From: Exophiala sp. HKRS030
Lineage: Eukaryota; Ascomycota; Eurotiomycetes; Chaetothyriales; Herpotrichiellaceae
Direction: 5' to 3'
DNA length: 64,000 bases
Assembly (NCBI GenBank): GCA_023897205.1
Contig: JAHWDD010000010.1
Coordinates: 1-64,000 of the forward strand
Notes under the pieces: model-generated
Database searches by the model: none
Seen by the model: the letters and a program-made list of their open reading frames with translations, nothing else
What the model was told of the DNA's origin: nothing
Made by a program: the position numbers and the translations under genes
Part shown: positions 1 to 9,069 of the stretch, one piece after another
Numbering within the stretch: position 1 is the first letter of the stretch
Layout of the letters: each line of letters starts with the position of its first letter

Positions 1-455
1 TGGGCAATGCTCGCATCGAAACACAGACGGCATTTGCTGGGTCCTATATGCTTATTAGCATCTTCTACTGGATTGGCGCTGCTTTGCCTCCTGCTCAACA
101 CTGGGACCTTTCCCGGTTCGAGGTCGAACACATTGAAGTTTCCGGGGGCACTCCCCCTAGAAACGCAAGGGTCGACAATTACTCACCGACCTACACAGAA
201 GCTTTGTGGAAGGCAATTGCCGTCACAGGAACTTGCAACTGGGTCAAAGAAGCCGGTTGGGCGCCCAGAACTCCAGCTTGGAATGACTGGCTTCATGAAG
301 CCGAGGAAGCCACGCTCGGTGAACCCTTGAAGTCGAGTGCGAAAATGGTTGATGGGAAAGCGGTCGAGGTCTGGACGATTCGCAACTGGGACGGTAGAAA
401 TGCCTTGTCCACTCTGCTACGATCGACGACGGACAAGATCCAGGCCAAAAATTAA
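1..455 (+). CDS. C-terminal end of an unrecognised protein (5' partial)
   Basis: The frame starting at base 3 is open from the window edge to a stop at 453-455, giving about 150 residues with no start of its own; an internal ATG at 48 is not taken as the start because coding-like sequence runs through it. The visible part has one moderately hydrophobic stretch near its beginning (around MLISIFYWIGAALPP) followed by a polar tail rich in Trp and Glu. I do not recognise the family. The neighbour downstream is the convergent PP2C gene. It may be a spliced last exon of a longer membrane-associated protein. Real coding is likely from the long ungapped frame; function unknown. Confidence 0.45.
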   Translation, partial: GNARIETQTAFAGSYMLISIFYWIGAALPPAQHWDLSRFEVEHIEVSGGTPPRNARVDNYSPTYTEALWKAIAVTGTCNWVKEAGWAPRTPAWNDWLHEAEEATLGEPLKSSAKMVDGKAVEVWTIRNWDGRNALSTLLRSTTDKIQAKN

Positions 456-1316
456 CGTTGTGGCAATTTCAGAAATACTGAACACACAATTGCCTGGAAG
501 GCATTTGGCCCACAACAGAACGATTATGACATGAATCTCCTTACGACTTGGCTCCTCGTCTACTTGTATGCCGAATCGTTCGATGCCATACAGGGAGGTG
601 ATTTTCGCGCGGTTTTGGCCTGAATGGTCGGACACGTCGCTGACGTGCAGACGGATATGTCTTTCTTGCTTTCAATGATTATAAGAAACCTTTCTTGCTT
701 GAAAGGTAGTGACACTAGGAGGGGTCCGATCCACCACAAATCACAATGCGAGTTCATTGGTCTGTCCTATGTTAGTACATGCCAGTTGGCTGGTCCTAGA
801 GCGGTTGTTGAAAGTAACTTGGCAAGCCTTGCTGGCGAAGTGTGGGCCAAGACCTTGGATACGCCGGGAATGACGACGTGCCTATACCTTTGCAGTGCTG
901 GCTCTGACCCCTGGAGATCAAGGGGCCCATGGTGTTATCGGTAACTGGCCTTCCTACGTGCCCGCCCTATCGTCAAATTATTTTCGCTTGCCAGTTACCA
1001 GAGTGCCAGTTTCTCCGGGAATGCAGCTGGATACTCACAGGTTGTTCTAGCATTGTTAAATTATACCTACTCAAGGTTGTTGAGTCTCGGAATGTCCAGC
1101 CTATATAGCAGGAGCGAGCCTCCTCTACAGTTACTTTTTGGTTTACAAGGTTTCCAGCCAACAGGGCCTCGGTGTGGAGCTTTATTTACGCGCCTCGCCC
1201 TTGAGCCTCGTAGTTAGATTTCGTCCGCCCTCCGGTTATTCACTTCCTTGTACGTACCTCCCACCTCAAGGACCCAGCGGGGTTCTCATGACATGGAAGC
1301 ATAATTCTAAAACGCA
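456..1316. other. Intergenic, 861 bp
   Basis: Gap between the 3' ends of two convergent genes. Only short unsupported frames are present; I see no RNA gene, repeat or motif. Confidence 0.5.
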
Positions 1317-2870
1317 TCAGAATGTGGATTCCACCAGAACCCAATGATCTCGTAATTTAGCCTTCAAGCCGGCAGTAGCTTCCGCGTTCACGACAACAGA
1401 TCCGTTATTCTCACCTTCGCCGAAAAAGATAACCTGTACCGTCATATCATCTCTGTACCGTCTGGAATACGGATCTGGCAACGTCAACAATGCACAAACC
1501 ATATCAAGATCATTTCCTCCCAGAGCATTTCTCACTAGATGTGTTGCTGCGTTTTTGTCCTCCACGACGAAACGATCGGGGTTCTCGTTCTGACAGGACC
1601 CTTGTTGTTGGCATACGGTTTCTCCCCTTTCCCACTGGTCGATCCATTGCACGACAAGCCCAACTACTTCTTCGTTTGTCAACCTCTTCCACAATCCATC
1701 AGTTGCCATGACAACGAAATCACCGTTCGACGGTGCAATTTTGGTACTTGTCACGACAGGTTCAGCAGTGATATAGGGGGGCGTTTGAAGATATGGATTT
1801 AGTCTTCGACCAAAGAAGTGCTTCTTGATGCGGTGTTGAGTTTCTCGTGACCATTTGTAGAAAGCGTCACCAAATGCCCGCGTGGGTTCAAGCTTGCCCA
1901 ATACTCGACCATTTCGAATGACATGGGGTTCACCGGGATGCTCGGCTCGCATTCTTGCTTCCTCGTTCGGGTTTGACCCAGTCTGGTCCTCTGACAACGG
2001 TGTCGCATACCATGTTCCGGTGTGTTGGTTTCTTCTGCCGAGAACCGCTCGGCTGTCGCCGGTACAGGCCGTTCTCAGTATCTTACTTTGTGCGTCGTAG
2101 AATGAGAGTAACGCGCATGAGCCGGATAGAGCTGGAGCGAGGACGTGGGCCGCAAGTCGCTTGCTTGGATTTTTGGTGAGCTTGTCAACGCTGTCTAAGC
2201 AGATCTCATTGTCTAATTTGACAAAAGCAGATTTCAAGGCTTGATCAACGGTGGCTGGCTCTGGAAACGGTAAGGTGGTGTTCGAGAGCGCAGCTTTGTA
2301 CGCGGTGTTCAATTCTCTAACAGTGAACGAGATCAATTCTTGACGAAGTTTGGCTGAGGTCGTCCACCCCGAGTGACCGTCAAATACACCCCAAAACATC
2401 CAGTCTGAACTTGGTTCTCCATCCGTGGTGGCGACGGTATTCGGCACCTGTACAATCTTCTCCGCGTGGTCATCCTCAATTGGATGGTTGCTAGCTAATT
2501 GAACCACATCATATCTCACTACACCTTGACCACGTCGGACCAGAAATGACTGCTCGTTCTTTCGTAACTTTTCAGTGGCTTGATCCGGTGTCACCGTCTC
2601 CAATACTTTTCGTACGTGACCATCTTCGTCTTTGGTGAGACATCCTTCACCGACGATTGCCCCGGTAAAGAACTGATCAGCACCGACCTCGGCGGTAGGA
2701 CCTGGAGGTTGACCGATATTGGACGTCGTACTGAAACTGTGGATTTGAGGGAAGGAGACTGCTGCATTTGCTTCCACCGGTTGTTGCGGACCTTCACCCT
2801 TGTAGAGGTACCAGGCAGAGATGGCACTTAACGTCGAGAGGAACACGATTGAAATTTTAGGGATGCGCAT
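1317..2870 (-). CDS. Mitochondrial PP2C-type phosphatase (PTC5 / pyruvate dehydrogenase phosphatase-like)
   Basis: A single-exon gene for 517 residues starting at the ATG at 2870. The N-terminus has a hydrophobic segment (about residues 7-22) followed by a polar linker, which fits mitochondrial targeting or an inner-membrane anchor. PP2C metal-binding and catalytic motifs appear in order: an EDDH acidic box near residue 130, VFDGHSG near 165, a TGDSRAV box near 270, an RAFGD box after a long insert, MATDGLW near 400 and RDDMTV near 480. The insert with an EHPGEPHVIRNGR-like segment is typical of the PTC5/PDP branch, which removes phosphate from the E1 subunit of pyruvate dehydrogenase. The family assignment is firm; the exact substrate is inferred. 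It is normally a core gene, so its place beside possible mobile sequence is notable. Confidence 0.85.
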   Translation of the reverse strand: MRIPKISIVFLSTLSAISAWYLYKGEGPQQPVEANAAVSFPQIHSFSTTSNIGQPPGPTAEVGADQFFTGAIVGEGCLTKDEDGHVRKVLETVTPDQATEKLRKNEQSFLVRRGQGVVRYDVVQLASNHPIEDDHAEKIVQVPNTVATTDGEPSSDWMFWGVFDGHSGWTTSAKLRQELISFTVRELNTAYKAALSNTTLPFPEPATVDQALKSAFVKLDNEICLDSVDKLTKNPSKRLAAHVLAPALSGSCALLSFYDAQSKILRTACTGDSRAVLGRRNQHTGTWYATPLSEDQTGSNPNEEARMRAEHPGEPHVIRNGRVLGKLEPTRAFGDAFYKWSRETQHRIKKHFFGRRLNPYLQTPPYITAEPVVTSTKIAPSNGDFVVMATDGLWKRLTNEEVVGLVVQWIDQWERGETVCQQQGSCQNENPDRFVVEDKNAATHLVRNALGGNDLDMVCALLTLPDPYSRRYRDDMTVQVIFFGEGENNGSVVVNAEATAGLKAKLRDHWVLVESTF

Positions 2871-3559
2871 TGTCGAAGATGGAATCTTCGAAATATATTG
2901 GTGCCGAGTTGTAGATGTGGTAACGAGACGAGTGTAGGAAACGTAGAGTGTCGAGCTATGGTGACACGATGCTCTTGCAGCTCGTTGCCCGGTGAGATGG
3001 GTTGTGGAAGTGAATTGTCAAACCCAAAAAGTGGTGTATACGGATTTTGCACTGGGAACCGGTGGCAGATCCACAACCAGACACAAGCACCTGGCGACGT
3101 GTCGCACCAAGGACAGCGACAGCCTCAGAACACAACCCTCACCAAGATATCTGAAACTCGGGAGGAGGCCGCGTGCACCCCCGTAGAACGATGCTGCCCA
3201 GAAGGATCAGACTTGTCCACTGGCTGTTTCTAAGCCTGGATACTTTCCGGCGTCCGATCCCGGCTGTTCATGGTGTAAACCCCTGTATGTGATCGAGTAG
3301 ATAGATTTTACAAGTAATCGTTGATACAACTGCGTACTACTAGGTTATCTAATTGGGAAAACAGTATTCTTGTTCGACAGCACGGCTCCTGGGCGAAATT
3401 GCATGGTGGACATTTGAACAATATCGAGACACGTATATCCTGATGGATGTATGGCAATTGGGTCGCAGGAACACGATCTTCGAACAATTTCCAATGGTGC
3501 AACCTTTGTGAGGAAATCTATCAAATCGCTTTCTCAGACACTGTTACTCAACCCCAAGT
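2871..3559. other. Intergenic, 689 bp (PP2C promoter side)
   Basis: Lies between the start of the PP2C gene and the stop of the zinc transporter gene, both on the minus strand. It should hold the PP2C promoter. No motif or RNA gene stands out. Confidence 0.5.
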
Positions 3560-4924
3560 CTAATTGCAACAAGCCAGGTTCTCACAACTGGTTGTGCGGC
3601 ATCCGATTTGACATGCAGGTTCTGAAACAACTCTCCTCCGTACGACTGACGGATCTTCTTCCAGCTGCAAGTCGGATGAAATCCGTCCGCCAATAGTAGC
3701 TGAAACTGTTTCTGGCTGCAGTGTAGCCGAGTGAATGCCGTATGCATGGAAACAGTGGTTGATCGTGTTCGCCAATTCCATGAACTCTATCATGGTCTCA
3801 TTACTCACAACAATATGTGCTGACGCGATGGCCTTCTGCTGGTTCAAACGCCAGATATGAAGCTCATGAACAGCAACAACGCCAGCGATGGTCTCAAGAT
3901 CGTGCTTGACATCGTTCGGGTCAACACCGATGGGCACGCTTTCCATCAGGATGGTGCCGGACTTCTTGACCAATGGCAAGGAAGAAAGTAGAATCATGAA
4001 GGCAATGGCCATGCTGACAGCTGGGTCGGCGTAGTATCTGGCGTTGTACTTTGCTTTCCAAATCACAGCCGCAGCGATGATAACCCCGACGTTATTGGCC
4101 GCATCGCCGATGACATGCAGCAAGACACCCATGAGGCCAAGATCATGTCCCTGATTCTTGGTATTTCTCTGAATTTCTGGCCTTGTCTCGTGGCGATGGG
4201 TATCGTGCTTGTTAGCTGGGCTTAGCCTCGCAGTATTGTCTTGAAGTTCCGCGCCTTGATCTGCAGGGGGTCCGTGACTGTCCTGGTGTTCGTGAAGGAA
4301 GGTAGCGCTGATGATGTTCAGTACGAGGCCGACACAGCCCACGATCAGGACAAGCATAGGATTCTCTACATCTGCATGGACAATCAGTATATCTTGTATC
4401 CGGTCGATAAAATGTCCGGAATCTTTCTGAACTTACGCTGAAGTGAGATGAACCGCTCGATGGACTGAAGTAGAATGCTAACACCGAGGGCGAGTAGGAA
4501 GACTCCGTTGAAGAAGGCGCCGAGGAGATTCGCTCGTTGCCAGCCAAAGGAAAGCTCTTTCGGTGAGTCGCTACGCTCTGAGATCTGTTGACAAGGATTA
4601 GGCAACGGCTGGCGAAACAGGCTGTAATACCTTGAATGCCACATAGGCCACAACGTAGCCGACAAGATCATTCATCTGCGATCGTGATTAGCCACATCTC
4701 ATTACAGTCAGAGCAGAAACTTTGCCTACATAATGGAAGGCATCCGCAACCAGTGCAAGTGATCGAGTATAGAATCCAACTGTGGAACAAAAATTAAATC
4801 ATGAATCAAGACGTTGACCCACGTCGAAGACAGACGCACCTCCTATCTCAGCGATGAAGAACGAGAGAGAAATGGCGATGATGATCAGCAAACGCTGTGA
4901 CTTCGTGAGTCCTCTGATAGTCAT
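3560..4924 (-). CDS. Zinc/cobalt cation diffusion facilitator transporter, ZRC1/COT1-like
   Basis: Five exons join in frame into a 379-residue protein starting at the ATG at 4924 (exon 1 is 4840-4924; four short introns have GT..AG ends; stop at 3560). CDF transporters move Zn2+ (or Co2+, Cd2+) out of the cytosol by proton exchange, ZRC1/COT1 into the vacuole. Six membrane segments are visible. The metal-site HxxxD pairs are in TM2 (ADAFHYMND) and TM5 (HVIGD), as expected for a Zn-selective CDF. A His-rich loop (HEHQDSH ... HDTHRHE) lies between TM4 and TM5, and a cytosolic C-terminal domain (HELHIW) is present. The tail ends in a Cys-containing stretch. The upstream region carries repeat copy A. 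Together with the P1B-ATPase at 9070 it forms a metal-efflux pair. The family call is firm; the metal is inferred. Confidence 0.88.
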
Positions 4925-4982
4925 GATGGGCCGATGCAGTATTGTGGACGAGTCGTATCAAGCAATTTGCTGGAGAGTTATT

Positions 4983-5122
4983 TGAAAGCTTGGATTGAGT
5001 CTGCCAAGTCCGTGCTGACGCGTCTGTTGCGCCAAGCCGGAACGTGGCCAATGCCCCAACCGGCGGCAGCCTTGCACAACCCGCGGCCCAAGACCTTCAT
5101 GGGCTAGAGGCACTCAGAGGGA
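4983..5122 (+). repeat. Direct repeat, copy A (upstream of the zinc transporter)
   Basis: This sequence matches copy B at 8274-8400 in the same orientation. Both begin TGAAAGCTTGGATTGA and share blocks such as GTGCTGACGCGTC, CGCCAAGC and GGAACGTGG, ending in a CTCAGAGGGACC / CTCAAAGGGACC block. Copy A lacks about 28 nt present in B after the first block but carries extra sequence near its end. Several differences are C in A against T in B. It begins about 60 bp upstream of the zinc transporter start. Confidence 0.75.
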
Positions 5123-5281
5123 CCTGCCGGGAAGTTCTATGATATCGCTGCTTACATTCGCGCCTCGTCGCGGAGCCGATAAGAATTCACAATTCCAATC
5201 AAGGCCGCAATCGACGAGGCTAGTACAACAAAGGAGTAAATAATATCCGTGTGAAACGGCACCTGGACGATACTAGTGTAG

Positions 5282-5629
5282 AAACAGTCGTACAAAATTG
5301 CATGCTTGGACTTGCGACTCGACTCTGTTCAGCGGAGGCTGAGACTCCATTGCGCCTTATCAACCCTGGGCCAGAGATTTGGCCAAGCACTTGTCGATGA
5401 GGAGATCAATGGATTCCGCGTTGATGCTGACCAGGTAACTCCACTCCCGCCGACCAGGCGAGCTTCCAGAACCCCTCGCCAGGCATCTAACACTAGATCT
5501 GACACGGTCTCCAAGCCCCTCAATTCTGGTGTGAGCCCGGAGAACCCGGTTGAGAATCCTCTGGCGACTCTGCTAGCTAAACTTAAAGAGTTGGAAGAGC
5601 AGATCAAAATGGTGTCCCAAGGAAGTTGA
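5282..5629 (+). other. Coding-like fragment, possibly part of a dead retroelement
   Basis: About 107 codons are open up to the stop at 5627-5629, but no ATG opens the frame. The translation is Pro/Arg/Thr-rich in the middle and ends in a short Leu/Glu/Lys segment (LLAKLKELEEQIKMVS) that could form a coiled coil. It lies just before the reverse-transcriptase scrap, so it could be a remnant of a LINE first ORF. Support is weak. Confidence 0.25.
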
Positions 5630-5894
5630 GGACATTTACAAGAGGTAGTTCAATCGCAATCAAGACGAGGAACTCTGGATGGGTCATCCTGTCCTGGAAG
5701 GCTCGGTGGTCTTTCGAGAGTGGAAATATTTCGTTTAAGGTTGCGCGCTTTTGGATTTTGCCTTTGATTTCTTGCATGGTCAGCCAGCTGGACTGGCCGA
5801 CCGGTTATGGAGAGTGCAGGTGTTGCGACTCGATTCATCGTGATTTGTTTATGCGTTAGATAACACTAATTCTCTTCACGTCTTTAACTATATT
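5630..5894. other. Non-coding gap between the two fragments
   Basis: No supported feature; it separates the coiled-coil fragment from the reverse-transcriptase scrap. Confidence 0.4.
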
Positions 5895-6311
5895 CCTGTC
5901 TATTCTCTTCTTTGACGTTTGCTGGTTGACATTGTCAATAGGGACCGATTAGTACACAACCTTCGCAGGCGAGGCCTAAACGGGCCAATTGCCAGCTGGA
6001 TCCTTACCTCACTAAAAACTCCCCCTCTTTTGCCTACCCCCCCAAGGACCGCTGACCTTGGGGCCTGTACCAACCATCAAGTACCAAAATACCTCCAAAC
6101 AACAATGCTAACGCTGTCGTGGCCCCAGTGCGGCAAATTTGCAACGCTCTTAACTCTGGGCACTGCTTACAATGATCAAGGACAGGTAGAATGCTATGTA
6201 AGCCGGTTATACATCAAGGGCCTCAGGCCCACAACCTTCCAGCCCTCGGGGTGTAACGACAAGACCCAGAATAGGCGATTGTGGTGCCTGGAACTGAAGC
6301 CAACTAACTAG
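5895..6311 (+). mobile_element. Degenerate LINE (Tad-like) reverse-transcriptase fragment
   Basis: The translation around 5919-6010 (DIVNRDRLVHNLRRRGLNG then PIASWILTSL) resembles the part of a fungal LINE reverse transcriptase that follows the first catalytic Asp, where family members read roughly D-x-V-x-R-x-x-L-x-x-x-L-R-x-R-x-x-P. There is no ATG, the catalytic segments are missing, and the match decays after about 40 codons into unrelated sequence with C-runs. It is a short dead remnant. The call rests on pattern memory of the family, not an alignment. Confidence 0.4.
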
Positions 6312-7148
6312 GCCCGGAATGGGAACTCAGGAGGCCTAGAAATGGTGACCACGCACCCAGAATGTGTAGACTGAATAGGCACTGGGCACACCTAAAGACA
6401 AACGCTGACATGGTCGCTCCGCGGGTACCAAACTGGACGAGGAATCGATCTCCTGCGAATCTATCGACATCTCCAGCACATCTTCTGGCAGCCCTTCCCA
6501 CCCCCCACCCCCCACTCCAAGTCCACCTAGGTAGAGCTCTATTTACCAGATGAGGTCCAACTCTTTGAACTCGACTCTCAGCCTTCCTTCACAGAAATGA
6601 CAGAGGGGGTAAAGCCAGAGAACTTGGATTCGACAATCGACACAGGGAAGGTTTCAATATTAATAGGCTCGGCAATGCACTAAAAGTCGTGGGTGATACT
6701 CCGTGGTAGTAGGCTGTGCCTTCATTCACTTGTACGCCTTCCTGCTATGTTTTCCTACCACTCAGATGGGTTCAGGACTCGCCTTCGCATGTTTGAGTAT
6801 CTCGTCGTGATTGTTGTCACATGCGTCATGACCTGATATTGGATTTAAACCTGCTAAACTTGGTACACTTCAATCAGTTCTTTTGCACTCTGTCCTCCCC
6901 CATCATTAAGGCGAAGGCCTCCCAATCATATCCTCCCTCCCAAGCCCAATATTTTCCAAGCCTCGATTTCGCCCATTTCCCGTTCAAAACAACTACCACA
7001 TCGATCTGATCAACCTTAAGGGAGCTCATGGCCCCGACGAGAAACACCAGCTTATGCTAACTAATCTTGCCCCAAATGCTCCCTGTCGAACTAGCCCACC
7101 CTTTCCCTGGCTAGAAACTTGTGAAATAAGATGTTTGCTTCTAGGATT
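6312..7148. other. Intergenic, 837 bp
   Basis: No gene, RNA or repeat that I can support. There is a C-rich run near 6498-6516. Confidence 0.45.
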
Positions 7149-8268
7149 TCAGTAAGGATACCAGATAAACTTGTCCGGGTTGGTGCCAAAACCTACACGG
7201 ACGATAGTCTTCGCCTCTTGAGCCCATCCGACTGCGGGCTCTTTGCCAGGGTCTCTTCTATCGCTTGCGACACCCGCGATCACCATTTCCTCAAATTTCT
7301 CGTGTTCGAGGTCTTGGACACTGCCCATCGTGATAGACTTTGCATCTGGACGTGCAGTATACGCTTTGCCAAATCCTTTTCCGAATGTCGATGCCGCGAC
7401 CTTCTCGAATATGGTGAGGTTGTTCCGTCCCGGGTGACTGATCAGCATCTGGTGACCATAGCCTACTCTGAGGGATCCTTCGATTTTTTTGTCGATTCCA
7501 TCGTCCAGTACATATCCTGGTCTTCGAATGCATCGTCGGAAGCACGGCTTGTCAGGCACCTCGGTCATAGCGGAAGGGACTTCACTGTGAGGCTTCTCGT
7601 TTGCTCCGACGGTTCGCTCTGGAGCGCTTTGGGTCGGAAGGTTCATGGTCCATTCAGAAGGATATTGGTGAAGCTGGTTGAAATCTCTCAGCCGCTCGTT
7701 GAGAGTGTCAAACTTTAGTCGAGCCTCACTATCATCCAGATTCTTTCGTAATCGGTCCACGACAGGTTTCGCCTCTCTAAGCATGGCCTGGAACTCTTTA
7801 ATTTTAATCTTGTAGCTGTCGAGCATGTCTTCCGGGAAATGGTTCGCCTTGTTTTCTTTCTCAATTTGTATGTTTGCTTCCTTCAACATCGCAACGGCCT
7901 TTTTATCGTCAGGATTATCCATCAGACGAGCAAGCTCAGGCGTGGCACCCCGCAAAATTTGTAAATGGGTGTCAGTCTGTTTGAGGTCCTTTTCGACGCC
8001 TTCCATTGAGTCAGCTTTGACCAACCATCTGCCGTCGGCAGTCAAGTGTAGTTCTGGCAGATCTTCGCCGTCCCAGAATCCGATCGCCTTTCTGTCCTCG
8101 CGCTCGACGCCCTCTTTCTTACCAGATTTCAGGCAAGCTAATCAGTCTAGGTCAGTCGCTAAATAACAATGAGATCATGAGTATAAATTGAATCTTACAT
8201 TGAAAAGCCTTTTCAGCACCTTTGGTGGAATTGAACCTCGGATGGACCAGGCATGTGATGTGGTTTAG
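7149..8268 (-). pseudogene. 5'-truncated J-domain-like gene
   Basis: Two exons on the minus strand (8268-8200 region and 8137-7149, joined by a 61-nt intron with a GTAAGATTC donor) give about 352 residues with no start codon. The first visible residues (CLVHPRFNSTKGAEKAFQ) match the end of a DnaJ J-domain: HPD loop then the helix III pattern. Here the diagnostic HPD reads HPR. After it come an acidic/Trp segment, a Lys/Glu-rich helical stretch and a unique C-terminal half. An in-frame TGA at 8269-8271 stops the frame immediately before repeat copy B begins at 8274, so helices I-II and the start are gone. J-proteins stimulate Hsp70 ATPase, and loss of HPD abolishes that. A missed upstream exon is the alternative, but no acceptor avoids the TGA without also removing the HPR segment. 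Confidence 0.5.
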
Positions 8269-8273
8269 TCAGC

Positions 8274-8400
8274 TGAAAGCTTGGATTGAATCTGCTCCAG
8301 TTACATGCCGTCGCCAAATCAGCTCGCCAAGTCTGTGCTGACGCGTCCTTTACGCCAAGCTGGAACGTGGCTAATGCCAGCGGCGCTCAAAGGGACCCAA
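8274..8400 (+). repeat. Direct repeat, copy B (at the broken end of the J-domain gene)
   Basis: Partner of copy A (4983-5122), same orientation, 3.3 kb apart. It starts with the identical TGAAAGCTTGGATTGA apart from one G to A change just after, and holds an extra block of about 28 nt. Its left end sits 2-3 nt from the in-frame stop of the truncated J-domain gene. It has T where copy A has C at several places (for example CCAAGCTGG versus CCAAGCCGG). Confidence 0.75.
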
Positions 8401-9069
8401 ACCTATGTCCCTGGTGCCCCGTGGTGCAGTCTTTGTTAATGGCAACCGCTGTGTGGAAAGAGGACTGGCAGGAAGACGAGGCAGCACGGTGAGTACGCTA
8501 AGCATAGTCGGATTAATATTAATCCATGGTTTGATGGGCTGTCTGGCGAAAATACAGAGTAGGGTTGGCGAAATACTTGATACTTTTCACCTGCACAAGC
8601 CGTCTACGAGGTTAAAATATAGACAGACCCAGGAAACAGCTTCAAACTTGCTCTCAAGTGAGCACCTTACCTGACTAGCGCCGGATCAACATTTTGAGCG
8701 AAATTCCTCAACCTTTTCGTCGCCGGCATCTGCTCACTTTTGATTCGTGGCCAGAGTGGATCTGAGAGTTTTATTCTCCTCCATTTTAAAAGATTTTAGC
8801 TTCTGCCGGCGCTTGGGGTCCACCCATGATTGGCATGTCGATTTTCGGCAAACTCAGAGGCATTTTCCCTTGTCCTGGAGTGAGTCACTGATCGTTACTC
8901 ATTGGTTGGTATCAGGATAGCAGAGAGGGCTCCGCAAATTCTCGCATTGCCACGCGTCCTTAACCGTGGACTTTCCGTACTGTACATATACTAACTTGGT
9001 CAACTCATTGTCGGTTTTCTGTTTTCCAACCCTCAAAGCATTATTTTGTCCTACGCAGACTTAATCTAA
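8401..9069. other. Intergenic, promoter side of the P1B-ATPase gene
   Basis: About 670 bp between repeat copy B and the ATPase start. It should contain the ATPase promoter. I could not identify a copper-regulator site with confidence. Confidence 0.4.
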
